In this document: positions 1 through 9,609 of the stretch, in pieces
Numbering within the stretch: the first letter of the stretch is position 1
How the letters are laid out: each line of letters opens with the position of its first letter
Assembly (NCBI RefSeq): GCF_964204645.1
Contig: NC_134036.1
Coordinates: 10,590,704-10,650,703, forward strand
Origin: Tubulanus polymorphus
Taxonomy: Eukaryota > Nemertea > Palaeonemertea > Tubulaniformes > Tubulanidae
DNA length: 60,000 nt
Direction of reading: 5' to 3'
Translations under genes and position numbers: made by a program
Notes under the pieces: model-generated
Seen by the model: only the letters and a program-made list of their open reading frames with translations
The model's database searches: none
What the model was told of the DNA's origin: nothing

Positions 1-890
1 CATTTTGAAATACCAGGTATTCCACTGATCGACCACAGAAGCCTACCTATCAGAATAACAAGGATGCTAATAAGACATTTGTTCACAAGCATGCCACCAT
101 AATGCCTTCTGAATGTAGAGCCTCCATTACTTACAGGATTTGACAAGAAACAGAAAATTTTACTGGGTATGATATGTAGTAGGTTATTAAAATTAACTAC
201 TTTAACTTATAGGCCCTAGTCAAAACTATCTCTGTTGTACCAACTTTGGTATTGAATGATAAATCAAAGTTATATGGAGGTTCAGTCATTTTGCTAAATA
301 CTACATCAATTGCTCCTCTAGCAGTAGGAAAATGAATTATTTCTATTGATTTGTCAGAATTGCAGTCAAGCCCCACCCTATAATTGCAAGTCCTGTCACT
401 CACGCTTCGATTCATCAAAATGTTATCAGTATCAATCAAGTGCTGCCATCTATTGAACGCATCATGAAACTAGCAGGGATTCCCTTTGAATCGCGTCGAA
501 GCAAAAAATGCCATCAAATCACTTTCATTAAAACCTATTTTACGATTTTTAACAACTCTCCACGATCTTAAGATGTTTTGCAAAAAAATGCCTTGTAGTA
601 AACGCTATATCATTCACGTGATAGTGACAAACAGTCAATGAAACAATTGGCGACCGGTAATTTTTATCAGAGAAGTACTATTTTCTGAGAGATTTATTAT
701 ATAGGCCCTAAGGGAAAAAATATTTTAAGTTGCATGTTTAACATGGTCACCCGACCAACTTATGTTTATGTAACTGTAACCACCCATATATTTTGTTTTG
801 GCCTAAACAGGTTTAAAAAAATCATGGTCATTTTTACTTCCAGTTTGATGCTGTACAGACGGATTTTGCCAATTTTTTAGTAAGGATTTT
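1..890. other. Non-coding stretch, no gene recognised
   Basis: I see no conserved coding signal here. An 80-codon open frame on the minus strand at 197-439 has no family resemblance, no splice context and ordinary AT-rich composition, so it is not called. The segment leads into the fold-back element that starts near 891. Confidence 0.5.
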
Positions 891-1320
891 GCATTCAGAA
901 ATTTTCACAATATTGCGGTTGTTTCGTTAATCCATACGATCTTCCAGCTTTGCAAACGCAAATTTTCTGATTTTACGTCAATTCACGAACTCTATGCGCG
1001 ATCTCAAAATGGCGACTGTCATCTCCAACAATGCTTAGCGCAATGCCGAACCGAAATGAATTTTATTTCCAATTTATTTTCTGTGTATATTTACGTGAAA
1101 TTCAGAAACTATTAAAACCTGATCGTGTTAATTCTAGCTTAAATAAGATAAAAATTATTCTATTGAATTGTTACGAAATAAAAATTCACTGCGGACCTGT
1201 TGCTAGTTCAAGTTCAAAGTCGCCATTTTGAAGTCGCGTGGCGTGTGCGTGAATTGACGTAAAATCGGAAAATTCGCGTTTATTAACAAAACAACCGCAA
1301 TATCCAGAAAATATAGAATG
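891..1320. repeat. Fold-back (inverted-repeat) element
   Basis: About 130 bases at 891-1,020 recur as a diverged reverse complement at about 1,205-1,320. Shared blocks include ATATTGCGGTTGTTT, GATTTTACGTCAATTCACG and CAAAATGGCGACT. The roughly 185-base centre is unique AT-rich sequence. No coding capacity; most likely a non-autonomous DNA transposon (MITE) with long arms. The arms have drifted, so it is not young. Confidence 0.7.
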
Positions 1321-1560
1321 TTTTGCGCATTGGAAGCCCTCGATCATCAAAATCGGTAAAGGATTTCGTGTGGAACTCAACGTTTTAAATTTCGAAATCG
1401 GCAAAAACCGGCGTTATAGCATTTTCGGTCCAGGCGATTTCGGCCCTAATTTCGCGTTCAAAGACATATAATTCACGAACTATTCATTGGAAGAAATAAC
1501 GAAATAGTAAGCGACTGAAGTTGAGTTGTTTGTGAGCGTCGTTAGCCCCCTTGTTATTTT

Positions 1561-1633
1561 ATATATACTATATACTTTGGATTAACAGATTATCGTTTTT
1601 ACATTACCTACAACTCTGATACGAGCCCCTGTG
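1561..1633. repeat. Half copy of a small MITE also seen at 30,092-30,247
   Basis: The stretch matches the right half of the complete copy at 30 kb: a GATTAACAGATTAT block followed by CAACTCTGATACGAGCCCC. Only one terminal arm is present, so this is a truncated or solo-end copy. Confidence 0.6.
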
Positions 1634-1694
1634 GGCTAGATAGATAAGTAGACTACGAAACGGTAGATCCTGGGCCTGGTATAGGCGTAACAAC

Positions 1695-2490
1695 GTCTGG
1701 TATTCAGCACAGTGGTTTGGCGATGGGCTTGGATTTTATTTCCGGGTTGTTGATAAACTCGCGAGAATGGCGCTAAATATGAACTGCGTATAAATTCAAA
1801 ATATCACGGAAATACCTTGTGTTTATATTGTTTATTTATCCGCTATACAGTTTTGATAAACAGTTGGTCGTTAAGAATCATTATCAGACGTGCGTCACGC
1901 TCTATATAAAATCACAAGGGATGAAACGCAGTTCAAGTCGTGCCAGCCAGAAAGTTGGGACAGTCACGTGACTTCAAGCTTCTTATTTGACTGAACGCGA
2001 ACCTGAAGCATCTAAGATGGAAACTATGATACGAAAAATATTTGAGAATAACTTACATTCAAATGCATTTTTTGACTATGAATTATACATTTCATCATAA
2101 TTCTTTATAAGTTATTAATTTCATATGAATCATAATCTGACAATTGATATCGGTCTGTGAATATGTTAACTTTTCATGTTTAAGTTTTAAATGCGATGAC
2201 GTCATCAGAATGTCACGTGACTGTCCCAACTTTCTGGCTGGGACAACTCTGAAGGCGTTTCATCCCTTGTGATTTAATATAGAGCGTCACGACCGTCTGC
2301 TGATGATGATCCTTAACGACCAATTGTTTATCGGAACTTTATAGCGGATAAATAAACAATATAAACACAAGGTATTTCCGTGATATTTTGAATTTATTCG
2401 CAGTTCATATTGAGCGCCATTCTCGCGAGATTATCAACAGCCAGGAAATTAAATCCAGGCCCATCGCCAAACACCTGTGGCATTCAGACT
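1695..2490. repeat. Fold-back element with 280-base arms
   Basis: The left arm (about 1,695-1,971) and right arm (about 2,212-2,490) are near-perfect reverse complements, separated by about 240 AT-rich bases. Shared landmarks, read inward, are TTTGGCGATGGGC, GATAAACTCGCGAGA-type sequence, TATTGTTTATTTATCCGC and CCAGCCAGAAAGTTGGGACA. The inner ends converge on a CACGTGAC motif. No transposase is present, so this is a non-autonomous element. The 107-codon open frame at 2,388-2,711 runs across the right arm and is an artefact of it. Confidence 0.85.
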
Positions 2491-3880
2491 ATCCGTCACT
2501 TATTGTCTTAGATTTCATCTTAAAATTACCTATTATTATTAGGCTACTAATGTTGCGCATACCAGAGTATTCGTCATTGAATAATTCCATGCTGGTTCTG
2601 GGCCAAAAAGTTGCGAAAATAGGACCAAAAGTTGGCAACTCGGCAAACAGATCTAAATCATTTGATCATGTTTACATTTTAGCGGCTCCACAACCAATAC
2701 AAGTCAAATAAATCAATTTTAATATATCTAATTATCAAGAACGTGCTGCCATCTATCAACCACAAATTAGACTGGTTTAGTGGTTGCGGCAACCAGTCTA
2801 ATTTTGAACGAAGAAAATCTAGGCCTAAACAAAAATCAATCACTTGTTCAAATAAATGAATAAATACATAGAGGGAGACAATATCTATATTTCAAGATTT
2901 GAAAAATTGCATAATGTGAAAATGGCTTAGCAACGAACTCCAAAAATAAAGCGATCGCCGCTCCCGATTCCAAAGGTGCATTATTTTACATGCAAGTGAA
3001 GTGATTAAAAAATCCACGCTACGCGGGATTCTAAATATTATATCTCAATGTTATATGTTACCAAAATTGGCGGATGGTTTTTGTGACTTTTTGAACTGAC
3101 CAAGAAGACGCGGGGTAGACTTTAGGCGCCCGCAAGTAGCCTTATTTATGAAATAAATAATTTGAAAATTAACGCTTACATTCGAAATATATCTTCTTAT
3201 AATTTTATGTCACCAAAATTGGCGGATGGTGTCTGGGACATTAGGATAAATTCAGATTCTATTTCAAACTGGCCAACCCGGCCTTCACCACGCGGTTAAG
3301 AATTTGGCCAGTCCAGGCCTATGATTTAACCTGATTACAATGGAGGATAGAGACCTTTACCATAATTATTGAGTATACATTTCAAATCACGGATGCATGT
3401 TGAATGTTATGAGATGTAGAATGTTCAATAAAATATTACTTTACCTTCCAAATATTGCGTTTTTAGGTCAGCTATCCCACGTCTGCGTTCAAAACGCTCA
3501 GTAAAATGGCGCGCGCGCGCTTGCGCATTCCGATCATTTTCGATGCACCGCGATGTAGTTCGAACCCCACACGTGGGATAAAATTCGTTTAGCAGAAAAA
3601 AGCTTTTTTTGTTTTTTGTTTACCTTGTTTCTGTATAATTTTTCCCAAAAAAATATACAAATCCCATTAGGTTATATTATTCTATCCACTGTCAGTAACG
3701 TTTTCGGGTTACCAGCAGCGAACGTTAAATCAACGTTGTACTTGAACTGTAAACGAACGTTTTGGGTAAAATCACTATCAAATGTTCCAATTACGTTATT
3801 CTAGCAACATAACCATAATCGAACCTAACCAAAACGTTATAAAAGTTGTATAAACGTTATGAGTTGCCTGGGTATATTAG
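2491..3880. other. Non-coding spacer with a GC-alternating tract
   Basis: No gene is recognisable. The segment has a short Z-DNA-type alternating GC tract near 3,508-3,519. Between about 3,690 and 3,870 the word AACGTT and its variants recur, ending in GTTATGAGTTGCCTGGGTA, suggesting the decayed end of a non-autonomous element just left of the AT-rich block. Confidence 0.4.
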
Positions 3881-3954
3881 TTGAAAAAATAAAAATAAAT
3901 TGGTTGAAAATTGTATAAATAATATTTATTTTAAAAAGGGGGGTTTTAAGTATT

Positions 3955-4020
3955 TAAGGTATCTAATAGGGTATCAGGTATTAGGGTATCTAATAGGGTA
4001 TCTAATAGGGTATCTAATAC
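3955..4020. repeat. Short tandem repeat of a 12-base unit
   Basis: The unit GGGTATCTAATA and close variants repeat about five times just upstream of the HNH gene. It lies near the left edge of the AT-rich element and could be a terminal or promoter-proximal repeat; no function can be read from it. Confidence 0.8.
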
Positions 4021-4185
4021 ATAGGTATATTTTAAACATATTTCAATATTTATATTTGTATGAGTTAGATTTTTAAACATTAAAAGTGTTAGTAAAGTTT
4101 TATTGAAATAATTCATACATATTCATGAATAACATATAAATGAATAACTTCTAAAATCAATTTAGTAAAAAAATATGTATAATAA

Positions 4186-4839
4186 ATGGAACCAGAACAA
4201 CCACAAAGTATTAATATTACAAATAACACTGGTGTTATAAACATATACTACAAGAAGTGTTCTAAGTGTGAATTAGATAAATTAGCTTTAACAGAATTTA
4301 GTAAGCGTAAGATTAGCAAAGATGGTTTTCAATATTGCTGTAAAACTTGTACTAAACTATATACCAAACAATATCGAGAAGATAATAGAGAAGCTTATAA
4401 TGATTATATGACAGAATATATGAGAGAAAGATATCAAACAGATCTTAATTTTAGATTAAAACAATGTTTAAGATCTAGATTAACACAATTATTCAACAAA
4501 GAAACACATTCAGAAACACTATCTAATTTATTGGGTTGTTCAGATGAATTTTTCATATCATGGATAATATATCAATTCGATGATAAAATGAATATAGATA
4601 ATTATGGTGAATACTTTCATATTGATCATGTGTTGCCGATTTCTAAATTTAACATGAATGATGAATACAATAAAAAACTTATTTGGAGTTGGAAAAATTT
4701 AAGGCCTTTAGAAAAGAAGGAAAACATAATTAAATCTAATAAACTAGATTTACAGTTATATTTAGATCAACTGGATAGAGCTAAGACATTTGTTGAATTA
4801 TGGAATTCAACGCATAATGAAAAATACGTTGAATGTTAA
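4186..4839 (+). CDS. Zinc-ribbon HNH endonuclease-like protein (217 aa)
   Basis: The protein has an N-terminal zinc-ribbon-like segment with CxxC pairs at residues 25-28 and 52-55. A basic helical region follows, then a C-terminal HNH-type nuclease core: HIDH at 145-148, an asparagine in WKNLRPL (N171), and NIIKSNK at 180-186. This His-Asp-His/Asn/Asn layout is typical of metal-dependent HNH nucleases of phages and large DNA viruses, so DNA nicking or homing activity is plausible. The frame is uninterrupted, starts at an ATG in a TAATAAATG context, and is the best preserved gene of the AT-rich block. It lies on the same strand as, and 1 kb upstream of, the membrane-protein/integrase cluster. 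HNH genes are unusual in classical Polintons, so this may be cargo or a solo homing gene. Confidence 0.75.
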   Translation: MEPEQPQSINITNNTGVINIYYKKCSKCELDKLALTEFSKRKISKDGFQYCCKTCTKLYTKQYREDNREAYNDYMTEYMRERYQTDLNFRLKQCLRSRLTQLFNKETHSETLSNLLGCSDEFFISWIIYQFDDKMNIDNYGEYFHIDHVLPISKFNMNDEYNKKLIWSWKNLRPLEKKENIIKSNKLDLQLYLDQLDRAKTFVELWNSTHNEKYVEC

Positions 4840-4844
4840 ACGCT

Positions 4845-5640
4845 TAGAAAACCGGTTACTCTCGATCTATGTCAAACCGCCTATATGTATTTGTATTAGG
4901 TTGTTTACAAAAGCATCTGTCGCACGTTATATTCAGTTGAATAGGGTGTACCTCATTTGAATATTGATCGAATGTGCTATTTCAGTTGAAAAGGATTAAT
5001 CAATAACATTACACAGGAACATCTGTTGCACAGACAGTGTTAAGCTAGTGAATAACTGGCAGTTATAAACGCACAGCACATAAGCATAGGAACGTATAGG
5101 ATATTCTCTCTATGAACACAATTTTAGGAGTTTACAGTTATAAATGTAAGTACTGTTTTTGTTGTTATTAAGGCGTTGGGAAACGTTAAACATGTAAAAC
5201 TTATCCTGGTAAGATGCGCCACAAATGATCATGTTTAAGTGCTGTAATTAATATTTCACAACTACAACTTCAAGTTAGTTTTATTCTACGCTAGATATTT
5301 ATCTTTTAGATAACAAAATGAAGACCACTGAATCAAGAAAGTGAAGATAGATGGATGTGGAATCAGAAATAATGGATATTTCAACTCATGAGACTGTAGC
5401 CGTTTAGCCATACTGTATAGGCTTCCAATGCATTACGTTTGTCGGAATTTCAATTGCGTCATTAAGCTGTTGTTAATGATACACAGTGACAGATGTTGTA
5501 TTATACTTTATTGATTCCTGCATTCCACGCATACCTTACCGCTCGGCTGCCGAGCGGCTTGGAATGTGGAAATCGATAATGATTATAGAATGAAATATAT
5601 GTGTTTATGAAATAGTATTTCCACCAGTCGTTTCTTTGAA
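4845..5640. other. Non-coding insert between the two halves of the AT-rich element
   Basis: Composition here is closer to the surrounding host DNA than to the flanking AT-rich genes. It includes a perfect 19-base hairpin at about 5,540-5,558 (CCGCTCGGC with its complement around a single T) inside a longer imperfect palindrome of the CATTCCAC...GGAATG type. It is probably a MITE inserted into the element. No ORF of note. Confidence 0.45.
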
Positions 5641-5890
5641 TTTATTTTCAGTTTTAGGATTTATTATCAAGAATCCGAAATGACTTAAAACAATAACTTC
5701 AACTAGCTAGTGAATTCTATTATATTGTTAATATTTTCTTTTCAAAAGAGAATACTTTATATTTTGAATAGATTCAAATAGAAATTCTTTAAATTCAAAT
5801 AGCTAGTATCAGTAGTCAATACTAGAATTCTTTAACTATCTAGTATCAGAATACTTATAATATTTTTCTTATTAAATTTCTCTAATATAA

Positions 5891-6511
5891 ATGTCAAAGA
5901 AATCGAGTAAGAATAGTATTGATATTGAAAAAACATTAAATGATTTGGGTATTAGTGATAATAAGGATCCAGTTGTTTCTAATTCTATTCAAGTTAATTG
6001 TAATATAGATTATGAATACTATTTATATTGTAAACACCATCTTGAACTATTGATTTTAGATATTGATAGCGGAAAGTGTAGAGAGTTTTTATCTTAGACT
6101 ATTACTTTTCAAGAATTAGATGCTATCAAACCAGATAAAGTAATGAAATATTTTAAGATTTATGAAGAAGCTAGATTAGCTAGAATAAATGATTCTATTT
6201 CAGATGGTATTGTCAAATATTATTCTAAGTTATGTAACCAGTTAATACCAATTGATGATGAAAATAAAAAATATAGTGATTTAAAAAATGATTACTTACT
6301 TATGACTGAATTACAAAAATGGGTTGGTTATGCTTCATTTCAATTAGTATCTGTTATGACATTAATTTCTACTGGTGTCATAACATTTTCGAACATCAAA
6401 CCTATGGAATATAAATCAGGTAAGAACGAAACAGATGTACTACAACCAAACGCCGAAACAGAAAATGAATCAGAACAAAAATTAACTAAAATAAATGAGT
6501 GGTGGAGTTAA
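5891..6511 (+). pseudogene. Small membrane protein gene interrupted by one in-frame TAG
   Basis: Two open frames, 5,891-6,097 and 6,143-6,511, are in the same phase and separated only by a TAG at 6,095-6,097. Reading on past the stop gives a continuous, compositionally uniform protein of about 206 residues, so this is one gene with a nonsense change (or read-through). The N-terminal half is acidic and lysine-rich. A hydrophobic segment near the C-terminus (around the WVGYASFQLVSVM motif) is a likely membrane helix, followed by an acidic tail. I do not recognise the family. Position upstream of a second membrane protein and an integrase suggests a structural or accessory protein of the element. 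Start ATG follows CTAATATAA. Confidence 0.6.
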
Positions 6512-6893
6512 GAAAAAGGCTAGATCCGAGAAACAAATTAAATGGGCAAGAGAATTAGGTAAACGATCTTCAGAATTAAAAAAAGCTAAGAAAAAGAAAT
6601 TAACTGATATAAATGAATCACAGACTTTATCTGATATTGATTCAAATAATAATCCATCTGATTCTTCTACTGCTGGAAGTAATTATAAATTATATATTAC
6701 AATTGGATTAGTAACAGTTATTATATTATCTGGTGTAATATATAAATCAAAATTCAAATCTGATGATAAAGATGATTCCAATGATGATCGGAAACTTAGT
6801 TATCCGTGTACAGACAATAAACCTATTATACCAGAAAATAAATCAAATCATAAAGCTATTGAAACTAAATCTAAATTATTATTAATGGATTAA
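6495..6893 (+). CDS. Small basic single-pass membrane protein (132 aa), unknown family
   Basis: The N-terminus is strongly basic (KKKARSEK, then SELKKAKKKK), followed by a Ser/Asn/Asp linker. One clear hydrophobic helix lies at about residues 64-82 (LYITIGLVTVIILSGVIY), then a charged tail. This resembles short virion membrane or DNA-associated proteins of AT-rich DNA viruses in architecture only; no homologue is recognised. The start codon overlaps the end of the preceding gene by 17 bases, and the integrase ATG follows 6 bases after its stop. Such packing is viral or plasmid-like and foreign to the host genes nearby. The frame is intact. Confidence 0.55.
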   Translation: MSGGVKKKARSEKQIKWARELGKRSSELKKAKKKKLTDINESQTLSDIDSNNNPSDSSTAGSNYKLYITIGLVTVIILSGVIYKSKFKSDDKDDSNDDRKLSYPCTDNKPIIPENKSNHKAIETKSKLLLMD

Positions 6894-6899
6894 AATAAG

Positions 6900-7598
6900 A
6901 TGAAAAAAGAACAATATTTAAGAGATTTATATTATAACCGAGAAAGTGAAGTATCATATTCTAACGTTTCAGAATTATGGAATAAAATTAAATCTGATAA
7001 TGAAAATGGTGCCGTATGGCACCCACATGGTGATATAAAATATAGTCAATTGAAATCATGGTTACAAAATCAACCAACATATCAAATCCACAAGAAAATG
7101 GATGAATCTTATTTAACAAGAAAAGTTATGGTTTCATATATCGATCAACAATGGCAAGCAGATTTAATTGACATGAAGAACTTAGAAGAACATAATAAAG
7201 GATATTTCTGGATACTGAATGTTATAGACATATTCAGTAGATACGCATGGTCAATTCCAGTCAAAAATAAAACTGGTATAGAAGCAACAAATGCTTTTAA
7301 ATGTATATTTAAAGAAGCTATTCCATATAAGATACAATTTGATGAAGGTAAAGAATTTTATAACAATCATTTTAAAAAACTATTATCTGATAACGATGTA
7401 GATTATTTTTCAACACATTCAGATAATAAAGCATCTATTATAGAAAGATTTAATAAAACATTGAAAACTAGAATGTGGAAATATTTTACTGCTAATGAAA
7501 CATATAAATATATCGATGTGTTAGATGATTTGGTGAAAGGTTATAATAATTCTAAACATAGTTCTATAAATATGAAACCAGCTCTTTTCGAATCTTAA
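6900..7598 (+). CDS. Polinton-type DDE (rve) integrase, C-terminally short
   Basis: The product would insert element DNA into the host chromosome. The N-terminal 65 residues match the helical lead-in of Polinton/Maverick-type integrases (YY...W dipeptide rich, ending in TYQIHKK). The RNase-H-fold core follows with catalytic acidic residues visible at D88 (WQADLIDM), D148 (FDEGKEF) and E182 (KASIIERFNKTLK), with 33 residues between the last two. The STH...KASIIERFN signature favours the Polinton-related branch rather than Ty3/gypsy polyproteins. It is a free-standing 232-residue frame and stops shortly after the SSINMKPALFES segment, so the C-terminal chromodomain-like or basic tail seen in longer relatives is absent. 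No internal stop is present, so it may have been active recently. Confidence 0.8.
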   Translation: MKKEQYLRDLYYNRESEVSYSNVSELWNKIKSDNENGAVWHPHGDIKYSQLKSWLQNQPTYQIHKKMDESYLTRKVMVSYIDQQWQADLIDMKNLEEHNKGYFWILNVIDIFSRYAWSIPVKNKTGIEATNAFKCIFKEAIPYKIQFDEGKEFYNNHFKKLLSDNDVDYFSTHSDNKASIIERFNKTLKTRMWKYFTANETYKYIDVLDDLVKGYNNSKHSSINMKPALFES

Positions 7599-7685
7599 TT
7601 CATATGATTTACTCTGTTACACATTTAAAACCATAGTCTCGAAATTTAAAATAGGTTAGGTACTTAATTTTATTGTAAATTGCAG

Positions 7686-8918
7686 GAGTTTTCAAAAAGA
7701 TAGAGAAGGCAGCAAAAACTAAGAAGTACAGTGTGCTTGGAGATTGGTCTCGATCAATTATGTGCAAGTAGCAATGGAATGGCAGGTGTTGTGGAGAAAT
7801 GGAAGTCCATTTTATATCACGCAGCTAATGTACACGAAGGTCACGGTGGAGGCCTTTTCCAGGAATGTGCCCATGGTCCTCTTGAACCACGGAACTGGAT
7901 AAAAAAAGGTCAGTGCTATAGTGCAGTTTTATGTATCCTTGTTGGTTACATGTATGTACATGTATGTGTGATTTCACTTAAAAAAAAAAACATTGTAACA
8001 TTGATCACAAAAAGTAACATTGATCTTAATCAAACTATCTCTAGGATCTGCTCCACACAAAGTATTGAATGGTATCGTGATGAACAAAAGCTTACTCGCT
8101 GACATAGGGAGTATTTCACCGCGAGCCCAGAAATCTTCACTCGAGTCTTATCATAGGGTTGTGATATACTTTGCGCATAAGTCACTGCATTACTTTTATA
8201 ACTCGATGAATGCTAGGTAATTTGAAAATCCTTTGATGATAAAATGAAAAGTTATGTTTAAATGTATGATGTTTATCTTCACTACCATGATCTAGAAACA
8301 AATCTTATTTTCTATTTAAAGACTACAACTTTCAGCTCTTCATTATAATGAGAACCGTAACAGAATGCAAGCTCATACAAAGGTATTCCGCAGTATCAGC
8401 TGTAGTATGCTAAGTGGAAGAAAGGTATGGCCGCTGCCAAAGAAGTTAAAGTGCCAGCTACATATAGTGAGTAAATTATAGCGATTAATCTGATCATTGA
8501 TTATTTCGCCTTATTATTTTAACAAAATGATATTGTGACTGAATTGTGTTGTATTGGATAGAATATTAAGGAATTTGAGTATTTATAAGATTTATGATTA
8601 TAAATTCGCTTTATCTAATGAATATAATGCATTACTCTAGGATACCTATCGGAATGTCTTCAAGAGGTGTGGAATGTGCGACAAGAAATACCAAATGTGG
8701 CTACTGCTATGGATATGTGGTTGGAGACAAGTAAAACAAAGGAGAAGGGTTTCATTGCTGATGTTTATGATCGATCTCAAATCAACAAGGAAGATGTGAT
8801 ATTAACACATACCAGTAGGTTCCATCTACCGGTAAAAAGGCCTGCAGAAACTCAGCTGGAAGAAAAGAAAAAAGGTAAAAAAAAAGTTAAAAACAATGTC
8901 ACCCCATGTTTAGACTGA
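7686..8918 (+). pseudogene. Four-exon, frame-broken copy of an uncharacterised multicopy animal gene family
   Basis: Four exons with GT/AG borders can be placed: 7,686-7,908, 8,045-8,216, 8,322-8,466 and 8,641-8,918 (stop TGA). The conceptual pieces show VVEKWKSI, an H-rich NVHEGHG region, SPRAQKSSLES, a LHYNEN motif and a final SHTSRF-like ending (here THTSRF). From memory this pattern marks a large, poorly described invertebrate/fish family often auto-named P2X7-like; its function is not known and it may be transposon-derived. Exon 1 has a small deletion and frameshift near 7,757-7,770. Exon 3 has a frameshift near 8,380 and an in-frame TAG near 8,403. Exons 2 and 4 are open, and junctions 1-2, 2-3 and 3-4 keep phase. 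The 5' portion of the family is missing. Confidence 0.6.
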
Positions 8919-8956
8919 CCGGTGTCAGTTTTTAATGACTTTTATCTCATAAAAAA

Positions 8957-9056
8957 CCCCTGGGAAGCTGGCTCCCGGTTCCCGATTCGGTTCCCGATTC
9001 AAAACCATTTTGAATCGGGAGCCGAATCGGTAGCCGAACCAGCAGCTTCACAGGGG
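8957..9056. repeat. Palindromic MITE of the GAAGCTGG...AATCGGGAGCCG family
   Basis: This is a roughly 100-base hairpin whose arms are built from GAAGCTGGCTCCCGGTTCCC and repeats of CGATTCGG, with its centre at CAAAACCATTTTGAA. The flanks CCCCTG and CAGGGG complete the inverted ends. A more complex relative lies at 20,570-20,783. Confidence 0.85.
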
Positions 9057-9273
9057 TATATTATTCTTGCGATACACTTTCCACGGGTGCGAGTGCACGT
9101 TTTGAAAAGTGGATGTTCCCCTTTAAGTTTAGAAATTGGTCTCATTTCCTGAGGCCTTTTCGCTTTTTGGTACCAATTGTTTTGGCTGGTGGAGATTCAT
9201 TGTTGGGTTCATTAGTAGCAGCTGCTGGGGGTTGAACTTCATTAGACTCACAGGTATCAGCTACACGTAGCAC

Positions 9274-9609
9274 TTACAAATCGCCAGCAGGATCATTAGT
9301 ATCAACATGTGGCTCGTAAATAGAAACTTGGATTCCAGGCTCACCAGCTTGGTTAGAATTGTCTATTCGTTCAATATGCCCTTTGGTATTTTCTGTCCAC
9401 GTTTTTATCCCAGTAACTCCACGTACGTTTTTTTTTCTTGTGGCGAATAACTGACAATTGTTGTTGGTTCTAAAGGCACAGGTTTTTGAGCATCTATCAC
9501 GCCTTCCTCTCGTAAAACACTGAAAATCATTGAGAATGACAGCTGAGCCATCTTCCAAGTCTTCTAATACAAAAGTGTAACCTATATAAAAAGCCTTCTT
9601 TCTTAACAC
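9274..9609 (-). CDS. Unassigned open frame, possible exon
   Basis: A 111-codon open frame is rich in Cys, Arg and Asn (SKTCAFRTNNNC) with no recognised domain. Past its stop, the same strand continues into another open stretch rich in Ala, Pro and Asn down to about 9,150, ending in a KKRK motif. Coding-like composition suggests a decayed exon or transposon fragment, but no splice frame can be confirmed. Weak call. Confidence 0.2.
   Translation of the reverse strand: MLRKKAFYIGYTFVLEDLEDGSAVILNDFQCFTRGRRDRCSKTCAFRTNNNCQLFATRKKNVRGVTGIKTWTENTKGHIERIDNSNQAGEPGIQVSIYEPHVDTNDPAGDL

Larger units (their letters stand above)
3880..7610 (+). mobile_element. AT-rich virus-like integrating element, decayed (Polinton-related candidate)
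   Basis: Base composition turns strongly AT-rich at about 3,880 and back near 7,610. Inside are same-strand, tightly packed small genes without introns: an HNH nuclease at 4,186, a membrane protein with an in-frame stop at 5,891, a second membrane protein at 6,495 that overlaps it by 17 bases, and an integrase core at 6,900. This packing and the A/T-ending codons differ from the split host genes around it. A less AT-rich stretch at about 4,845-5,640 separates the nuclease from the rest and may be a later insertion. I found no terminal inverted repeats, polymerase, capsid or packaging ATPase, so the assignment to the Polinton/adintovirus-like world rests mainly on the integrase. Confidence 0.6.

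Noticed and set aside
2388-2711. 107-codon plus-strand protein
   Set aside because: Starts inside the arm of a fold-back element and shows no domain.
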